This document shows, piece after piece, positions 1 through 8,098 of a stretch of 62,797 bases of DNA. The notes under the pieces are model-generated. The model did not search any database. It was given only the letters and a program-made list of their open reading frames with translations, and was not told the DNA's origin. A program made the translations under genes and the position numbers. Positions within the stretch are counted from its first letter, which is position 1; each line of letters begins with the position of its first letter. The DNA comes from Flavobacterium sp. BFFFF1. Lineage in GTDB: Bacteria; Bacteroidota; Bacteroidia; Flavobacteriales; Flavobacteriaceae. Location: NCBI RefSeq assembly GCF_002256285.1, contig NZ_NKJE01000002.1, positions 170,178 through 232,974 of the forward strand. The letters are read 5' to 3'.

Positions 1-963
1 ACTGAATTTTTCAGGATGTTTATCCGCCAGATCAAAAATCTCTTCTTTTGAAAACCTTAAAGATGAGTTATTGATCACGTAAGTGTCGTTTTGAAAAATG
101 ATGCGTTCCCTTAGATTTTCCTCAAGATAGAAGAGATTTATCTCACGTGGATTTACCTGGATTGTATAGTCGCCCAAAGCAGCAATTGTTTCACTGACCT
201 TGTAAAAAGAACTATTTTGCTGAAGTTCTGATTTGATGAAAGGGATAAAATTCTTTTTCAGTTCCCGCGAGTCTGCATCCAGAATGACCAGTCCGTACTC
301 GCCAAACAATTCGTTCGCCAGAACGCGTGTGGCATCTGCCAGATTCTCCTGACCCAGGTAAGCATTTTGGAATAGCAGTCTGATTCTTTCAGCATTTATT
401 CCCGGTCCCAGTTGCGTCGAGAAAATCTCGAAAAACTCGTCAAGCCCTTTATTCGAAAGACGTCCCACTGCGCCATCGCTGTCGCGGTGCCACCTGAATT
501 TTTTACCCTTAAAATTAAAATAATTAATTTCCTCAAAATCATGGTCTTCTGTGGCCATCCAATAGATTGGTATGAAGTGATTTTCAGGATATTTTGCGCT
601 TAATTCTTTTGCCAGGTTTATCGTTGAAACAATTTTGTATAGAAAGTACAATGGTCCCGTAAACAAATTGAGCTGATGTCCCGTGGTAACTGTGAAGGTA
701 TTCTGGTCCCCGAGGCTTGAAATGTTTGTCTGGGTTAATGCTGACATTTTGATTCCCGAATATTGCCGGATTAGTGTATCGACCAACACGACCCGGTTTG
801 ACTGTTCAAAATTCAGTTTTTTTTCAGCGATCTGCTGTCCGAAGTTTTCCAGTGTCGGGAAATGATTGTAAAACGGCTGTACTTGGGGTTCCTGGTTCAG
901 GTAATCTACAATCAGTGGTGTAAAATATCCCGATTCCTGATAAGTGATACAGTCGTTTGGCAT
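1..963 (-). CDS. bshC: Putative cysteine ligase BshC (bacillithiol biosynthesis), C-terminus cut off
   Basis: The reading frame opens with ATG at 963 and runs without a stop off the left edge, giving the first 321 residues. Recognisable BshC-type segments are TGHQLNLFTGPLYFLYKI and IPIYWMATEDHDFEEINYF, the conserved nucleotide-binding-like core of this family. BshC is thought to add cysteine to glucosaminyl-malate in the last step of making bacillithiol, a low-molecular-weight thiol found in Firmicutes and Bacteroidota. A full family member is about 530 residues, so roughly 40% is missing because of the window edge, not because the gene is broken. A TAnnTTTG box lies 31 nt upstream. The family call rests on motif recognition and is firm; the reaction is family knowledge. 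Confidence 0.9.
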   Translation of the reverse strand, partial: MPNDCITYQESGYFTPLIVDYLNQEPQVQPFYNHFPTLENFGQQIAEKKLNFEQSNRVVLVDTLIRQYSGIKMSALTQTNISSLGDQNTFTVTTGHQLNLFTGPLYFLYKIVSTINLAKELSAKYPENHFIPIYWMATEDHDFEEINYFNFKGKKFRWHRDSDGAVGRLSNKGLDEFFEIFSTQLGPGINAERIRLLFQNAYLGQENLADATRVLANELFGEYGLVILDADSRELKKNFIPFIKSELQQNSSFYKVSETIAALGDYTIQVNPREINLFYLEENLRERIIFQNDTYVINNSSLRFSKEEIFDLADKHPEKFS

Positions 964-993
964 GGGTAGTGTTTGAAATTCCTGTAAAATTAG

Positions 994-1001
994 CAAAAAT
1001 A
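994..1001 (-). promoter_or_regulatory. Bacteroidota -7 promoter box (TATTTTTG) for bshC
   Basis: Read on the minus strand this is TATTTTTG, matching the TAnnTTTG -7 element of Bacteroidota primary sigma factor promoters, 31 nt upstream of the bshC ATG. No convincing -33 TTTG was assigned. Confidence 0.5.
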
Positions 1002-1187
1002 AGCTTATCATCTGATGCGTTTGTAAATCCGTACCAATTACAGTGACCCTGATTAATCTCAGCTTATTTTTTAAAATGCTTTTCGACATCAGTGTTTCAG
1101 ATCTGCGTATGATAGGCAAGCTAAATTGGTTTTCGGGAAACCGAAGCACTGAAGGACAAATAAAATGAAGTCGAAGAGATGTTAAAT

Positions 1188-1215
1188 CGAAAAGGCTGCC
1201 TTCTTGGACAGCCTT
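1188..1215 (-). terminator. Rho-independent terminator after the 542-residue surface protein
   Basis: On the minus strand a stem AAGGCTG / CAGCCTT with a 10-nt loop is followed by TTTTC. It starts about 27 nt past the stop codon of the gene at 1242-2870. The rest of 964-1187 shows no further gene. Confidence 0.6.
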
Positions 1216-1241
1216 CTGTTATGTATACGCTAAGAGAAAAG

Positions 1242-2870
1242 TTAGTCAGTGGTAACCGTATTTCCGGCATCAATCAGAGCCTGTTTATCGATGATTCCCT
1301 GCCCGGTTGGTGGCGCCGGAGGAGACTGTCCCTCAATCCACAATGTTTTTGATGAAGATGGGGTGGCGGCCGACACTTTACTTAAAATGTCGTTGATGAC
1401 TGACGTGGGCAAGTGGTTGTTTCTTAAATCAATACGATTTCCTGCGCCGCCAACGGATGACAATACGGGCATGTCAAATATTGCCAGCTGGGGGTTGGAT
1501 TCCACATTGCACTCTTTCAAAACAGATAGCATCGGTAAGTTTACCTGTTGAATATTCACGTTACCGAACAAACTGAAAGTGTCAACGCTTGTCAGCGAAG
1601 GCAATGTAAGTGATGTGATTCCGGTGTAGTAAAAGTTGACGTAAGCACATTGTTGCAGCGCCGGTAGGTTGACGGAGCTGAGTGCGGGGACAGACGATAC
1701 ATGCAGAGAACCGTCCGTAAATAGCGGAAAGTCCAGTTCGGTAATCAAACCGCCGGTAATTGAAATTCCTCCGGATTGAATCAAAGGAACGTTAAAAGTA
1801 GAAAGGTTGTCTCCGTCGATATACACGTTCCCCGAAGTAAATACCGGAAGATTGATTGTTGACAGTGCATCACTTCCATTGACAGTAAGTTGCCCACTTT
1901 GCATTACGTCCGCCTGAACGTTCGTTAGCGCAGGGTTAGCTTCGAAATTCACAAAACCAGAGGTTAAGACATCAAAATTCACCGAAGTAAGCGACGCATT
2001 GGCATTGAAGGTAAGGCTCGTGCCAATTAGCAATTGTGGAAAGGAAACGGTGGCCAACGATTGGTTTCCATTAAATTCCATTCGGCCACTGCTGCGGATC
2101 TTAGTTAATGAGGGAAACGCCAAAGTAACCATAGATTCATTGTTATAGAAAGCGAATAGTTTTGAAATGGTATTGAGCAGTGGCAAATCCAGCGAGGTCA
2201 ACATCGGGTTTAAATCGATGATGGCGTCCCTGAAAATGGTGGTGAGGTGATTCAGATTGACCGAAGACAGTTGCTGGTTGGAAGATATGGTAAGATCCAA
2301 TAATTGTGTAACCATGCTCAGGTCGACGGTGGTAAGCTGTGTCGTGTTTTCTATAATAATATTTTCAGTATTGCTGCCAAACTGTGCCTGTAGTTGTGCT
2401 GCGGCTTCGGCATCGGTGATATCACCTGTGATAAAAATGGTGGTTTTTCCCTGGTTTAAGCTGCTTCCGGAATATAATGCGTAAGGCACGCTGAGTAATT
2501 GGCTGGTTCCTACAATGGAATAATTGCTGCCGCCTTCCGGATCGGTTTCGGTTTTGATGAAATAGTTTCCGCCACCCCAGTTGATGGCTGAAAATGTTCC
2601 GGTAACCGGTGTACCGCCGCCAATTTCGATACTGGCTAAACCGTTTTCATTTGTTGTGGTGTTGTGTGTTTCCACGTAGACGGCTGTGCCTTCAGGTCCG
2701 TCTTTAACGATGCTGATGCGGATGCCTATGGGTGTATCTGTAACCAAATCGCCGGACGCGTTTCGGATGACGGACTGGTAGCTCATTTTCTGAGGTGCCT
2801 GGGCCTGAATAATTGCGGTAGTGAATACAAACAGGGCCACTAAAATTTGTTTGAAGTATTTTTGCATCAT
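1242..2870 (-). CDS. Secreted leucine-rich-repeat-like surface protein
   Basis: 542 residues with a clear signal peptide ending near AQAQA (residue about 25). Residues about 26-135 form the N-terminal module common in Bacteroidota surface proteins (YQSVIRNASGDLV..., ...SVPYALYSG). Residues about 145-510 are built of short repeating units with L/V-x-x-I/V-x-L-P-x-L patterns (for example LTSLDLPLLNTIS and LSSVNLPALQQC), resembling receptor-L or BspA-like leucine-rich repeats. No catalytic motif is seen. The start lies 1 nt from the stop of the upstream T9SS protein at 2872-3342, so the two are likely co-transcribed. A binding or adhesion role is inferred from the repeats only. Confidence 0.75.
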   Translation of the reverse strand: MMQKYFKQILVALFVFTTAIIQAQAPQKMSYQSVIRNASGDLVTDTPIGIRISIVKDGPEGTAVYVETHNTTTNENGLASIEIGGGTPVTGTFSAINWGGGNYFIKTETDPEGGSNYSIVGTSQLLSVPYALYSGSSLNQGKTTIFITGDITDAEAAAQLQAQFGSNTENIIIENTTQLTTVDLSMVTQLLDLTISSNQQLSSVNLNHLTTIFRDAIIDLNPMLTSLDLPLLNTISKLFAFYNNESMVTLAFPSLTKIRSSGRMEFNGNQSLATVSFPQLLIGTSLTFNANASLTSVNFDVLTSGFVNFEANPALTNVQADVMQSGQLTVNGSDALSTINLPVFTSGNVYIDGDNLSTFNVPLIQSGGISITGGLITELDFPLFTDGSLHVSSVPALSSVNLPALQQCAYVNFYYTGITSLTLPSLTSVDTFSLFGNVNIQQVNLPMLSVLKECNVESNPQLAIFDMPVLSSVGGAGNRIDLRNNHLPTSVINDILSKVSAATPSSSKTLWIEGQSPPAPPTGQGIIDKQALIDAGNTVTTD

Positions 2871-2871
2871 G

Positions 2872-3342
2872 TTATTTTTTGATGATTTTAAAGGTCTTTA
2901 CTATTTTGTCTTGGTTGAAAACCTGGAGCAGGTAGATTCCCGCCGGATAGTCCTGCATGGAGACGGTGGTTTCTGTCGAATCCGCGTTTTGGGCTTGTAT
3001 CAGGATTTTACCGGAGATATCGGTCAGGGAATAGGATAAAACCGCAACTTTTGGGTCCGTATTTTTTAACTTTAATATGTTGGTTACCGGATTTGGATAG
3101 GCCAACAACTGCAAATCAGGATGTTCGTCCGTTCCGAGTGCAATGATTTCATATGGCTGCTGTACGCCATCACTGATCAGATTTCCCTCCGGGCTTTTAT
3201 AAGAAATTTGTCCGACAGAATAGCTGACTGTGCCACCCGAACCGGTTGCGCTTCCACCAGAAGCGACGGTGCTTTGTTGCGCCTGGCTGTTTTTTGCCCA
3301 GAGTAGGCATAAGAGTAGAATTGTCAAAGATAGGTGTTTCAT
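2872..3342 (-). CDS. Small secreted protein with T9SS type A sorting domain
   Basis: 156 residues. A signal peptide (MKHLSLTILLLCLLWAKNSQA) is followed by a Gly/Ser-rich stretch. Residues about 80-156 form a C-terminal sorting domain with the typical LLAYPNPVTNILKL start, an internal YSLTDISGKIL and a final IYLLQVFNQDKIVKTFKIIKK-like tail split across two strands. Such domains direct export through the type IX secretion system and surface attachment. A TAnnTTTG box lies 17 nt upstream, inside the 42-nt gap to the neighbouring giant protein. It is followed after 1 nt by the 542-residue repeat protein, which itself lacks an obvious sorting domain. The mature function is unknown. Confidence 0.85.
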   Translation of the reverse strand: MKHLSLTILLLCLLWAKNSQAQQSTVASGGSATGSGGTVSYSVGQISYKSPEGNLISDGVQQPYEIIALGTDEHPDLQLLAYPNPVTNILKLKNTDPKVAVLSYSLTDISGKILIQAQNADSTETTVSMQDYPAGIYLLQVFNQDKIVKTFKIIKK

Positions 3343-3358
3343 AGCGGGTGAATTTGTC

Positions 3359-3366
3359 CAAATTTA
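3359..3366 (-). promoter_or_regulatory. -7 box (TAAATTTG) for the T9SS type A protein
   Basis: Minus-strand TAAATTTG fits TAnnTTTG, 17 nt upstream of the ATG at 3342. A downstream promoter of its own would let the small operon be expressed separately from the 4.5 kb gene upstream. Confidence 0.45.
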
Positions 3367-3384
3367 ATGCTTTATCTCTAACAT

Positions 3385-6300
3385 TCAGCGCTTCAGTGTA
3401 AAATGTCCCCGGTGCTCTTTTCCATTGGCCCGCTTCACGACAAACCAATAGTCATCAGAAGGAACTGGATATCCATTAAATGTACCATCCCAGCCGGCGT
3501 CCTGACTGAAAAGTTGTTTCAAAAACTTGCCAAACCGGTCGAATATGGCAATTTCCAAACCGGGTTCAAAAGTTGAAAATTCAATTTTCCAGGTATCGTT
3601 TGTCCCGTCGCCGTTCGGGGTAAAAAAGTTAGCATACATCAACAAATATATATCCTGCGCGGTCACACCACAGCCGTTTTTGTCACGGATGAATACTTCG
3701 TGAATGCCGCTGTCAAGACCATAAAAATGGTTGTCGTCCTGATAGTGTATGTTGTCAAGCGAATATTCGTAATCTCCAATGCTGAAATTGGATAACAATA
3801 CAGCCACACTGTTGTCATGCAATGTCCAATCGCTTGTGATGACCTCAGATACGGTGGCGGCATTTGAAGGGACTACGATAATTGTTTTGGTGGTGGAGCA
3901 AGTCACCGCGCCATGATCTTCAGTAACGGTGATATTGTAGTTGCCGGGTGTTTTTACTTTAATGGACTGCGTAGTGGCTCCCGTTGACCATACATAGCTG
4001 TCAAAACCAGCGTCGGCGGTTAGCGTCACCGTAGCGTTTTCACAAACAAAATAGTGGTCTGTCATTGTGATAAATGGTGAAGGAATCACGGTCAATGTGA
4101 GTTTTACGCTCTTATAGCAGCCATTTGGGGAAGTGACCCTCGTATAAATATAGTTTTCGCCGGGTTCAAGCCTGTAGTTCGTATTGTTGTTGATTTTTTC
4201 GGATGGAGACGCCGTTTCTGCGCCGTCAAATGTGTTGTAAAAGGTATAGTCATAGTCTTCGGGGTTGCTGGAATCAGTAATCAAGCCGAAAGTATAATCA
4301 TTTAAGTCAACGTTTTCAAAGCCGTTATTAAGGTCGTCGCAGACCAACATCCCAAAATCAGCAGCCGGCGTCACGTAGTCACTTAGGGTAATCAGGACGT
4401 TCAACCGGACAGGGCTTTCACAACCATTGATCGTCTGGGAAGCGAAATATCGTTTTCCGTCGACTAACGGGATATCGGGTGTGAGCGGAACCGTAGCGCC
4501 GGCTGACTCAAACCATTGGATATTCTGGCCTTCAGCCTGCAGAAAAGCAACGGTTGGATTGTTAAAAATACAATACAGCTGGTTGTTGTCTCCTGCCGGA
4601 GTATTTGGAATTCCCGTCGGGTCACTGATATGCACATAGATTCCGCGCGATTCGCAACCAGTGGTATTTCGAACTTTAATAATGTAATAATCAGGCAATA
4701 TCTGGCCACTGTCATTTGAGGACTGATAGGTATCGCCGCCATCGAAACTGTATTCATAACCTGCGACAGGTTCAAAAACAATCGTTCCTGTGGTCTCAAG
4801 GCAAAAAGGATCCGTTTTTGTATAAACCGGGTCTGGGAGATAAGGTTGGTATAAATATACTACGCTCGATCTGGAACGGCAATTGTTGGCGTCTTTGATC
4901 TGGACTTCGTAGGTGCCCGCGGGAAGATTTCCGAGAAAAGCGTCTGTTGTCCAGTTGTTCCCATCATCAAAGCTGTATTGTGCTGCGGACGTGGTTACCG
5001 AAATACTCCCTGTTGTTTCACAGGTAGGTTGAATTACCGTATATTGAGGGTAAGGCAGGAACACTTCGTATAGTCCAACATATTGGGTGTAAGAAACGCA
5101 TCCCGAATTATTTTTTACCTGGACCAGGTACTCGTCTGGCATGAGAGCGGGAGACACTGCGCTGGTTCCCCAGGTGGTTCCGCCATCAAAACTGTATAAG
5201 TCGGCGACGGTAGTGATCGTGATGTATCCACCATTTCCGCAGCTGGGCTGTATCACCGTATAGTTAGGGTACGGCAGGTAGAATGTATCCAGGTAGGCAT
5301 AGTTTTTTCTGGAAACACATCCAGCCGTATTTTTAATCATCAGTTGATAGGAACCTGCGGGTAATGACATCGTAGCCGTATCCACCCAGTTCATTCCGCC
5401 ATCAAAACTGTAATAATCGGATGCTGTCGTGATTGTAATGCTTCCGTTAGTACCACAAGTCGGTTCAACGTAAGTGAAGTCGGGGTACGTATTTTTGAAA
5501 TCCACAAGGTCAACGTACACATCGGCGGAGGTGCACCCCTGCGCATTTTTTATTTTGATCAGATACGTCTGGGCCAACGCGTTTTCCAACACATTGGTCG
5601 TCACCCAAGTTAGTCCGCCGTCAAAGCTAAACTCTGCAGCCGGAGTGGTAATGGTAATATTTCCGCCCTGATCGCACACTGGAGGAAGCGTGGTGAACGC
5701 CGGAGCATCTAAGAACTGCCCGTTCAGGATCACGCTGTTGAAATTGGAGATACATCCATACTGATTTTTGATCCGGATATTATAGGTTCCGGATGGCAGA
5801 TTACCCTTGGTGTTAGTTGTTTCCCAGGTTAATCCATCGTCAAAACTGTATTCCGTAGCGCCGGGCTCTGTAATTGTAATGCTTCCCACGCCACCACAAC
5901 TGGTGGGGTCAACGGAATCATAAGAAGGAAAGGACAACAGGAAGGCGACTATAGTCACGGGCGCGCTGTAGGAAATACACCCTGAAGCCGTCTTGACTTT
6001 TATATAATACGTTCCGGGAGCGAGGTTTGATTTTGAAGATACGCCAGACCAGGATGCGCCGTTATCAAAACTGTACTCCACTGCCGCAGAGGTCACGGCA
6101 ATGGTTCCGGTGCTGATGAAGCAGTTCGGCTGTGTGATCTGAAGTGTAGGCTGCACTGCTACCTGGTTGGGCAATATCGTGACGCTCGCCACGCCGCTGC
6201 AACCTGTTGCGTCAGTGACCGTCACACTGTACGTGCCGGTATTGCTGACAGTGATGCTTTTCGTCGTCTGGTTATCATTCCAGAGATAACTGGCACCATC

Positions 6301-7914
6301 CGATGCAGTCAACACCGTGCTTCCCCCACAAACATTCAAAATGCCGCTAATATTAAAAGACGGATGCTTCACGATAAGCCCGAATGCGATTACCTTAAAA
6401 CATCCTGCAGCGCCTGAAACCCTCAGGTATAGATTTTTGCTGACACTGTCGAACGCGTTAAAGTTTTGAATCGGATTCGTATTCGCTGCCGCGTCATTCC
6501 AAGTGTTAAAATAGCTGAAGTTCACGCCATTCTGTTGTCCCGCCGCAAGCACATTGATATTCTCCAGGTTGAAAATGGCTTTTCCATTTCCATCTGGATC
6601 ACATTCGGAGAGGCTTGCAGGTTGTAATGGAATCGTGCAATTGCAATTCATGAAGGAAATATCGTAGCCCGGATTGGCATCGGGATCTGTTGCCGGACTA
6701 AAGTTTGTCCCCGTGCAGTCCGTCTGAACGACGCTGTAGTTTATAGTCACCGACACATTGTAATTGCCATTGGTCGTGTTTGGCAGATTCGCCTGGCCAA
6801 TCTCAAAGCAGAAGCGGCGGTTTACCGTGTCAAATGATGAGGTTGCGGTAGTCGTATAGACCGGTGTGGGTGTATCATTGAACACTTTCAATTCAATTGA
6901 TGCAACAGCTGCGGAGACGCCGCCCGAATTTGGAATCGTATAACTGCCGCAAACCGACAGCGGCATTGTAGGACAAATCTTGTACAACGGATCCAACTCG
7001 ATGCTGCCCTGCGTATTCTCGTCTGAATGGATTAAACAAATGTCATCGATAAAGGTATATCCAAAGTGTGCCGATAACCCACATCGTGCTGCCATAAATT
7101 CGATCGTAAAATTTTCGTTGTTTGGAATCGAGGAAATGTCCAGCATGCCTACCTGCCAGTTTTTGGTGAACAATACGATCTGGTCGGCTTCAAGGTAAGG
7201 CGCCTGGGTAAAAATACAGTTAAAACGATCACCGATCAGGCAGAATTCGCTCACGACCTGTCCCGAGCTTCTTAAGACACGCACTTTAAAGTAAGGTTGG
7301 TTGTCATCATGGGCGCTGTCATCAATAATACTTTGCAGCACTGCCTTATAATTGAAAACCACGGCATTTTCATTATTGGTTTTAAAACGTTCACACCTTA
7401 CAACACTCAGCGTATTGGGCGAATCCTTGAAATTTACTTTTAAGGCATATTGATCAAATGCCTGGATGTCGCCGATAAATTCATCGATATAGTTTGATGG
7501 AACGGTACTTGCCATCACATCGGTAATGGCAGGGTCATATTGTTCAATCAAAGTATTGGCAGCTACTGATGCCGATTTGCATTCTGTTGGAAATTCCGGC
7601 TCTGCAATGGCAAAACTGAAGTATTTGAGATAGTTTTTGTTATTGATGGTTTCAAACTCCTCGAATCCTCCATTCGAGCAAAGGTTTACCGGTGTGTTGT
7701 TAAGAGTAACCCTAGAAGGTTTCTGGATGGCTGTGCTTACGATGTCCAAAGAATCCAGGTAAGTTTTACGATCAACAGGATTCAGGATCAGTTTTCCCTG
7801 CCGGTTTTCCACCAATCGACTATTGGGTCGGATTGGTATTGGCTTTTCTGTGTGGCTTTGACCAAATGCGTTTAGCAGAAAAAAACTGCTAATCAGCAAA
7901 AAGATGTGTTTCAT
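3385..7914 (-). CDS. Giant T9SS type B surface protein with seven tandem 'SFDGG' repeats
   Basis: 1509 residues with a signal peptide (MKHIFLLISSFFLLNAFGQ). Residues about 60-330 form a lectin-like N-terminal region, and an immunoglobulin-like unit with SGILNVCGGSTVLTA precedes the repeats. From about residue 590 to 1100 there are seven units of roughly 75-80 residues, each with a YSFDGG-x-W-type motif, a G-x-Y-x-I/V-x-I/V-K strand and an N/T-x-x-GC turn. The end (FFTPNGDGTNDTW ... GWDGTFNGYPVPSDDYWF) is the gliding-motility-associated, type B T9SS sorting domain. It is therefore exported to the cell surface or medium, probably as an adhesin or gliding-related protein. A promoter lies just upstream at 7938-7970. 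Confidence 0.9.
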   Translation of the reverse strand: MKHIFLLISSFFLLNAFGQSHTEKPIPIRPNSRLVENRQGKLILNPVDRKTYLDSLDIVSTAIQKPSRVTLNNTPVNLCSNGGFEEFETINNKNYLKYFSFAIAEPEFPTECKSASVAANTLIEQYDPAITDVMASTVPSNYIDEFIGDIQAFDQYALKVNFKDSPNTLSVVRCERFKTNNENAVVFNYKAVLQSIIDDSAHDDNQPYFKVRVLRSSGQVVSEFCLIGDRFNCIFTQAPYLEADQIVLFTKNWQVGMLDISSIPNNENFTIEFMAARCGLSAHFGYTFIDDICLIHSDENTQGSIELDPLYKICPTMPLSVCGSYTIPNSGGVSAAVASIELKVFNDTPTPVYTTTATSSFDTVNRRFCFEIGQANLPNTTNGNYNVSVTINYSVVQTDCTGTNFSPATDPDANPGYDISFMNCNCTIPLQPASLSECDPDGNGKAIFNLENINVLAAGQQNGVNFSYFNTWNDAAANTNPIQNFNAFDSVSKNLYLRVSGAAGCFKVIAFGLIVKHPSFNISGILNVCGGSTVLTASDGASYLWNDNQTTKSITVSNTGTYSVTVTDATGCSGVASVTILPNQVAVQPTLQITQPNCFISTGTIAVTSAAVEYSFDNGASWSGVSSKSNLAPGTYYIKVKTASGCISYSAPVTIVAFLLSFPSYDSVDPTSCGGVGSITITEPGATEYSFDDGLTWETTNTKGNLPSGTYNIRIKNQYGCISNFNSVILNGQFLDAPAFTTLPPVCDQGGNITITTPAAEFSFDGGLTWVTTNVLENALAQTYLIKIKNAQGCTSADVYVDLVDFKNTYPDFTYVEPTCGTNGSITITTASDYYSFDGGMNWVDTATMSLPAGSYQLMIKNTAGCVSRKNYAYLDTFYLPYPNYTVIQPSCGNGGYITITTVADLYSFDGGTTWGTSAVSPALMPDEYLVQVKNNSGCVSYTQYVGLYEVFLPYPQYTVIQPTCETTGSISVTTSAAQYSFDDGNNWTTDAFLGNLPAGTYEVQIKDANNCRSRSSVVYLYQPYLPDPVYTKTDPFCLETTGTIVFEPVAGYEYSFDGGDTYQSSNDSGQILPDYYIIKVRNTTGCESRGIYVHISDPTGIPNTPAGDNNQLYCIFNNPTVAFLQAEGQNIQWFESAGATVPLTPDIPLVDGKRYFASQTINGCESPVRLNVLITLSDYVTPAADFGMLVCDDLNNGFENVDLNDYTFGLITDSSNPEDYDYTFYNTFDGAETASPSEKINNNTNYRLEPGENYIYTRVTSPNGCYKSVKLTLTVIPSPFITMTDHYFVCENATVTLTADAGFDSYVWSTGATTQSIKVKTPGNYNITVTEDHGAVTCSTTKTIIVVPSNAATVSEVITSDWTLHDNSVAVLLSNFSIGDYEYSLDNIHYQDDNHFYGLDSGIHEVFIRDKNGCGVTAQDIYLLMYANFFTPNGDGTNDTWKIEFSTFEPGLEIAIFDRFGKFLKQLFSQDAGWDGTFNGYPVPSDDYWFVVKRANGKEHRGHFTLKR

Positions 7915-7937
7915 GGCGCATATTTACTTTCTGATTT

Positions 7938-7970
7938 CAAATATATGCCAAACGTTAAAAAAATTAACAA
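7938..7970 (-). promoter_or_regulatory. Promoter of the 1509-residue T9SS protein
   Basis: Minus-strand TATATTTG (7938-7945) fits the -7 box TAnnTTTG, and a TTG (7968-7970) lies 22 nt upstream, in the normal range for the -33 element. The box is 24 nt before the ATG. Confidence 0.6.
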
Positions 7971-8074
7971 GTTGTGGAGGTTTTCTGTTTAAAAGCAAAA
8001 AAAATCTTTAAAAAGTAACGAAATGTAAGTAATTTCTTCGTTTAATCAAACGGCAAAATTGATGTAAAATAACG

Positions 8075-8082
8075 TAATTTTG
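8075..8082 (+). promoter_or_regulatory. -7 box (TAATTTTG) for the radical SAM gene
   Basis: TAATTTTG matches TAnnTTTG, 17 nt upstream of the ATG at 8099. A -33 element at the usual distance is weak. The 184-nt gap 7915-8098 thus carries divergent promoters. Confidence 0.5.
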
Positions 8083-8098
8083 TGCCCGGACAAATCCT

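Noticed and set aside
3197..3448. Minus-strand frame of 83 codons across the junction of two T9SS genes
   Set aside because: It overlaps two well-supported genes in another frame and has no signal peptide or recognisable domain.
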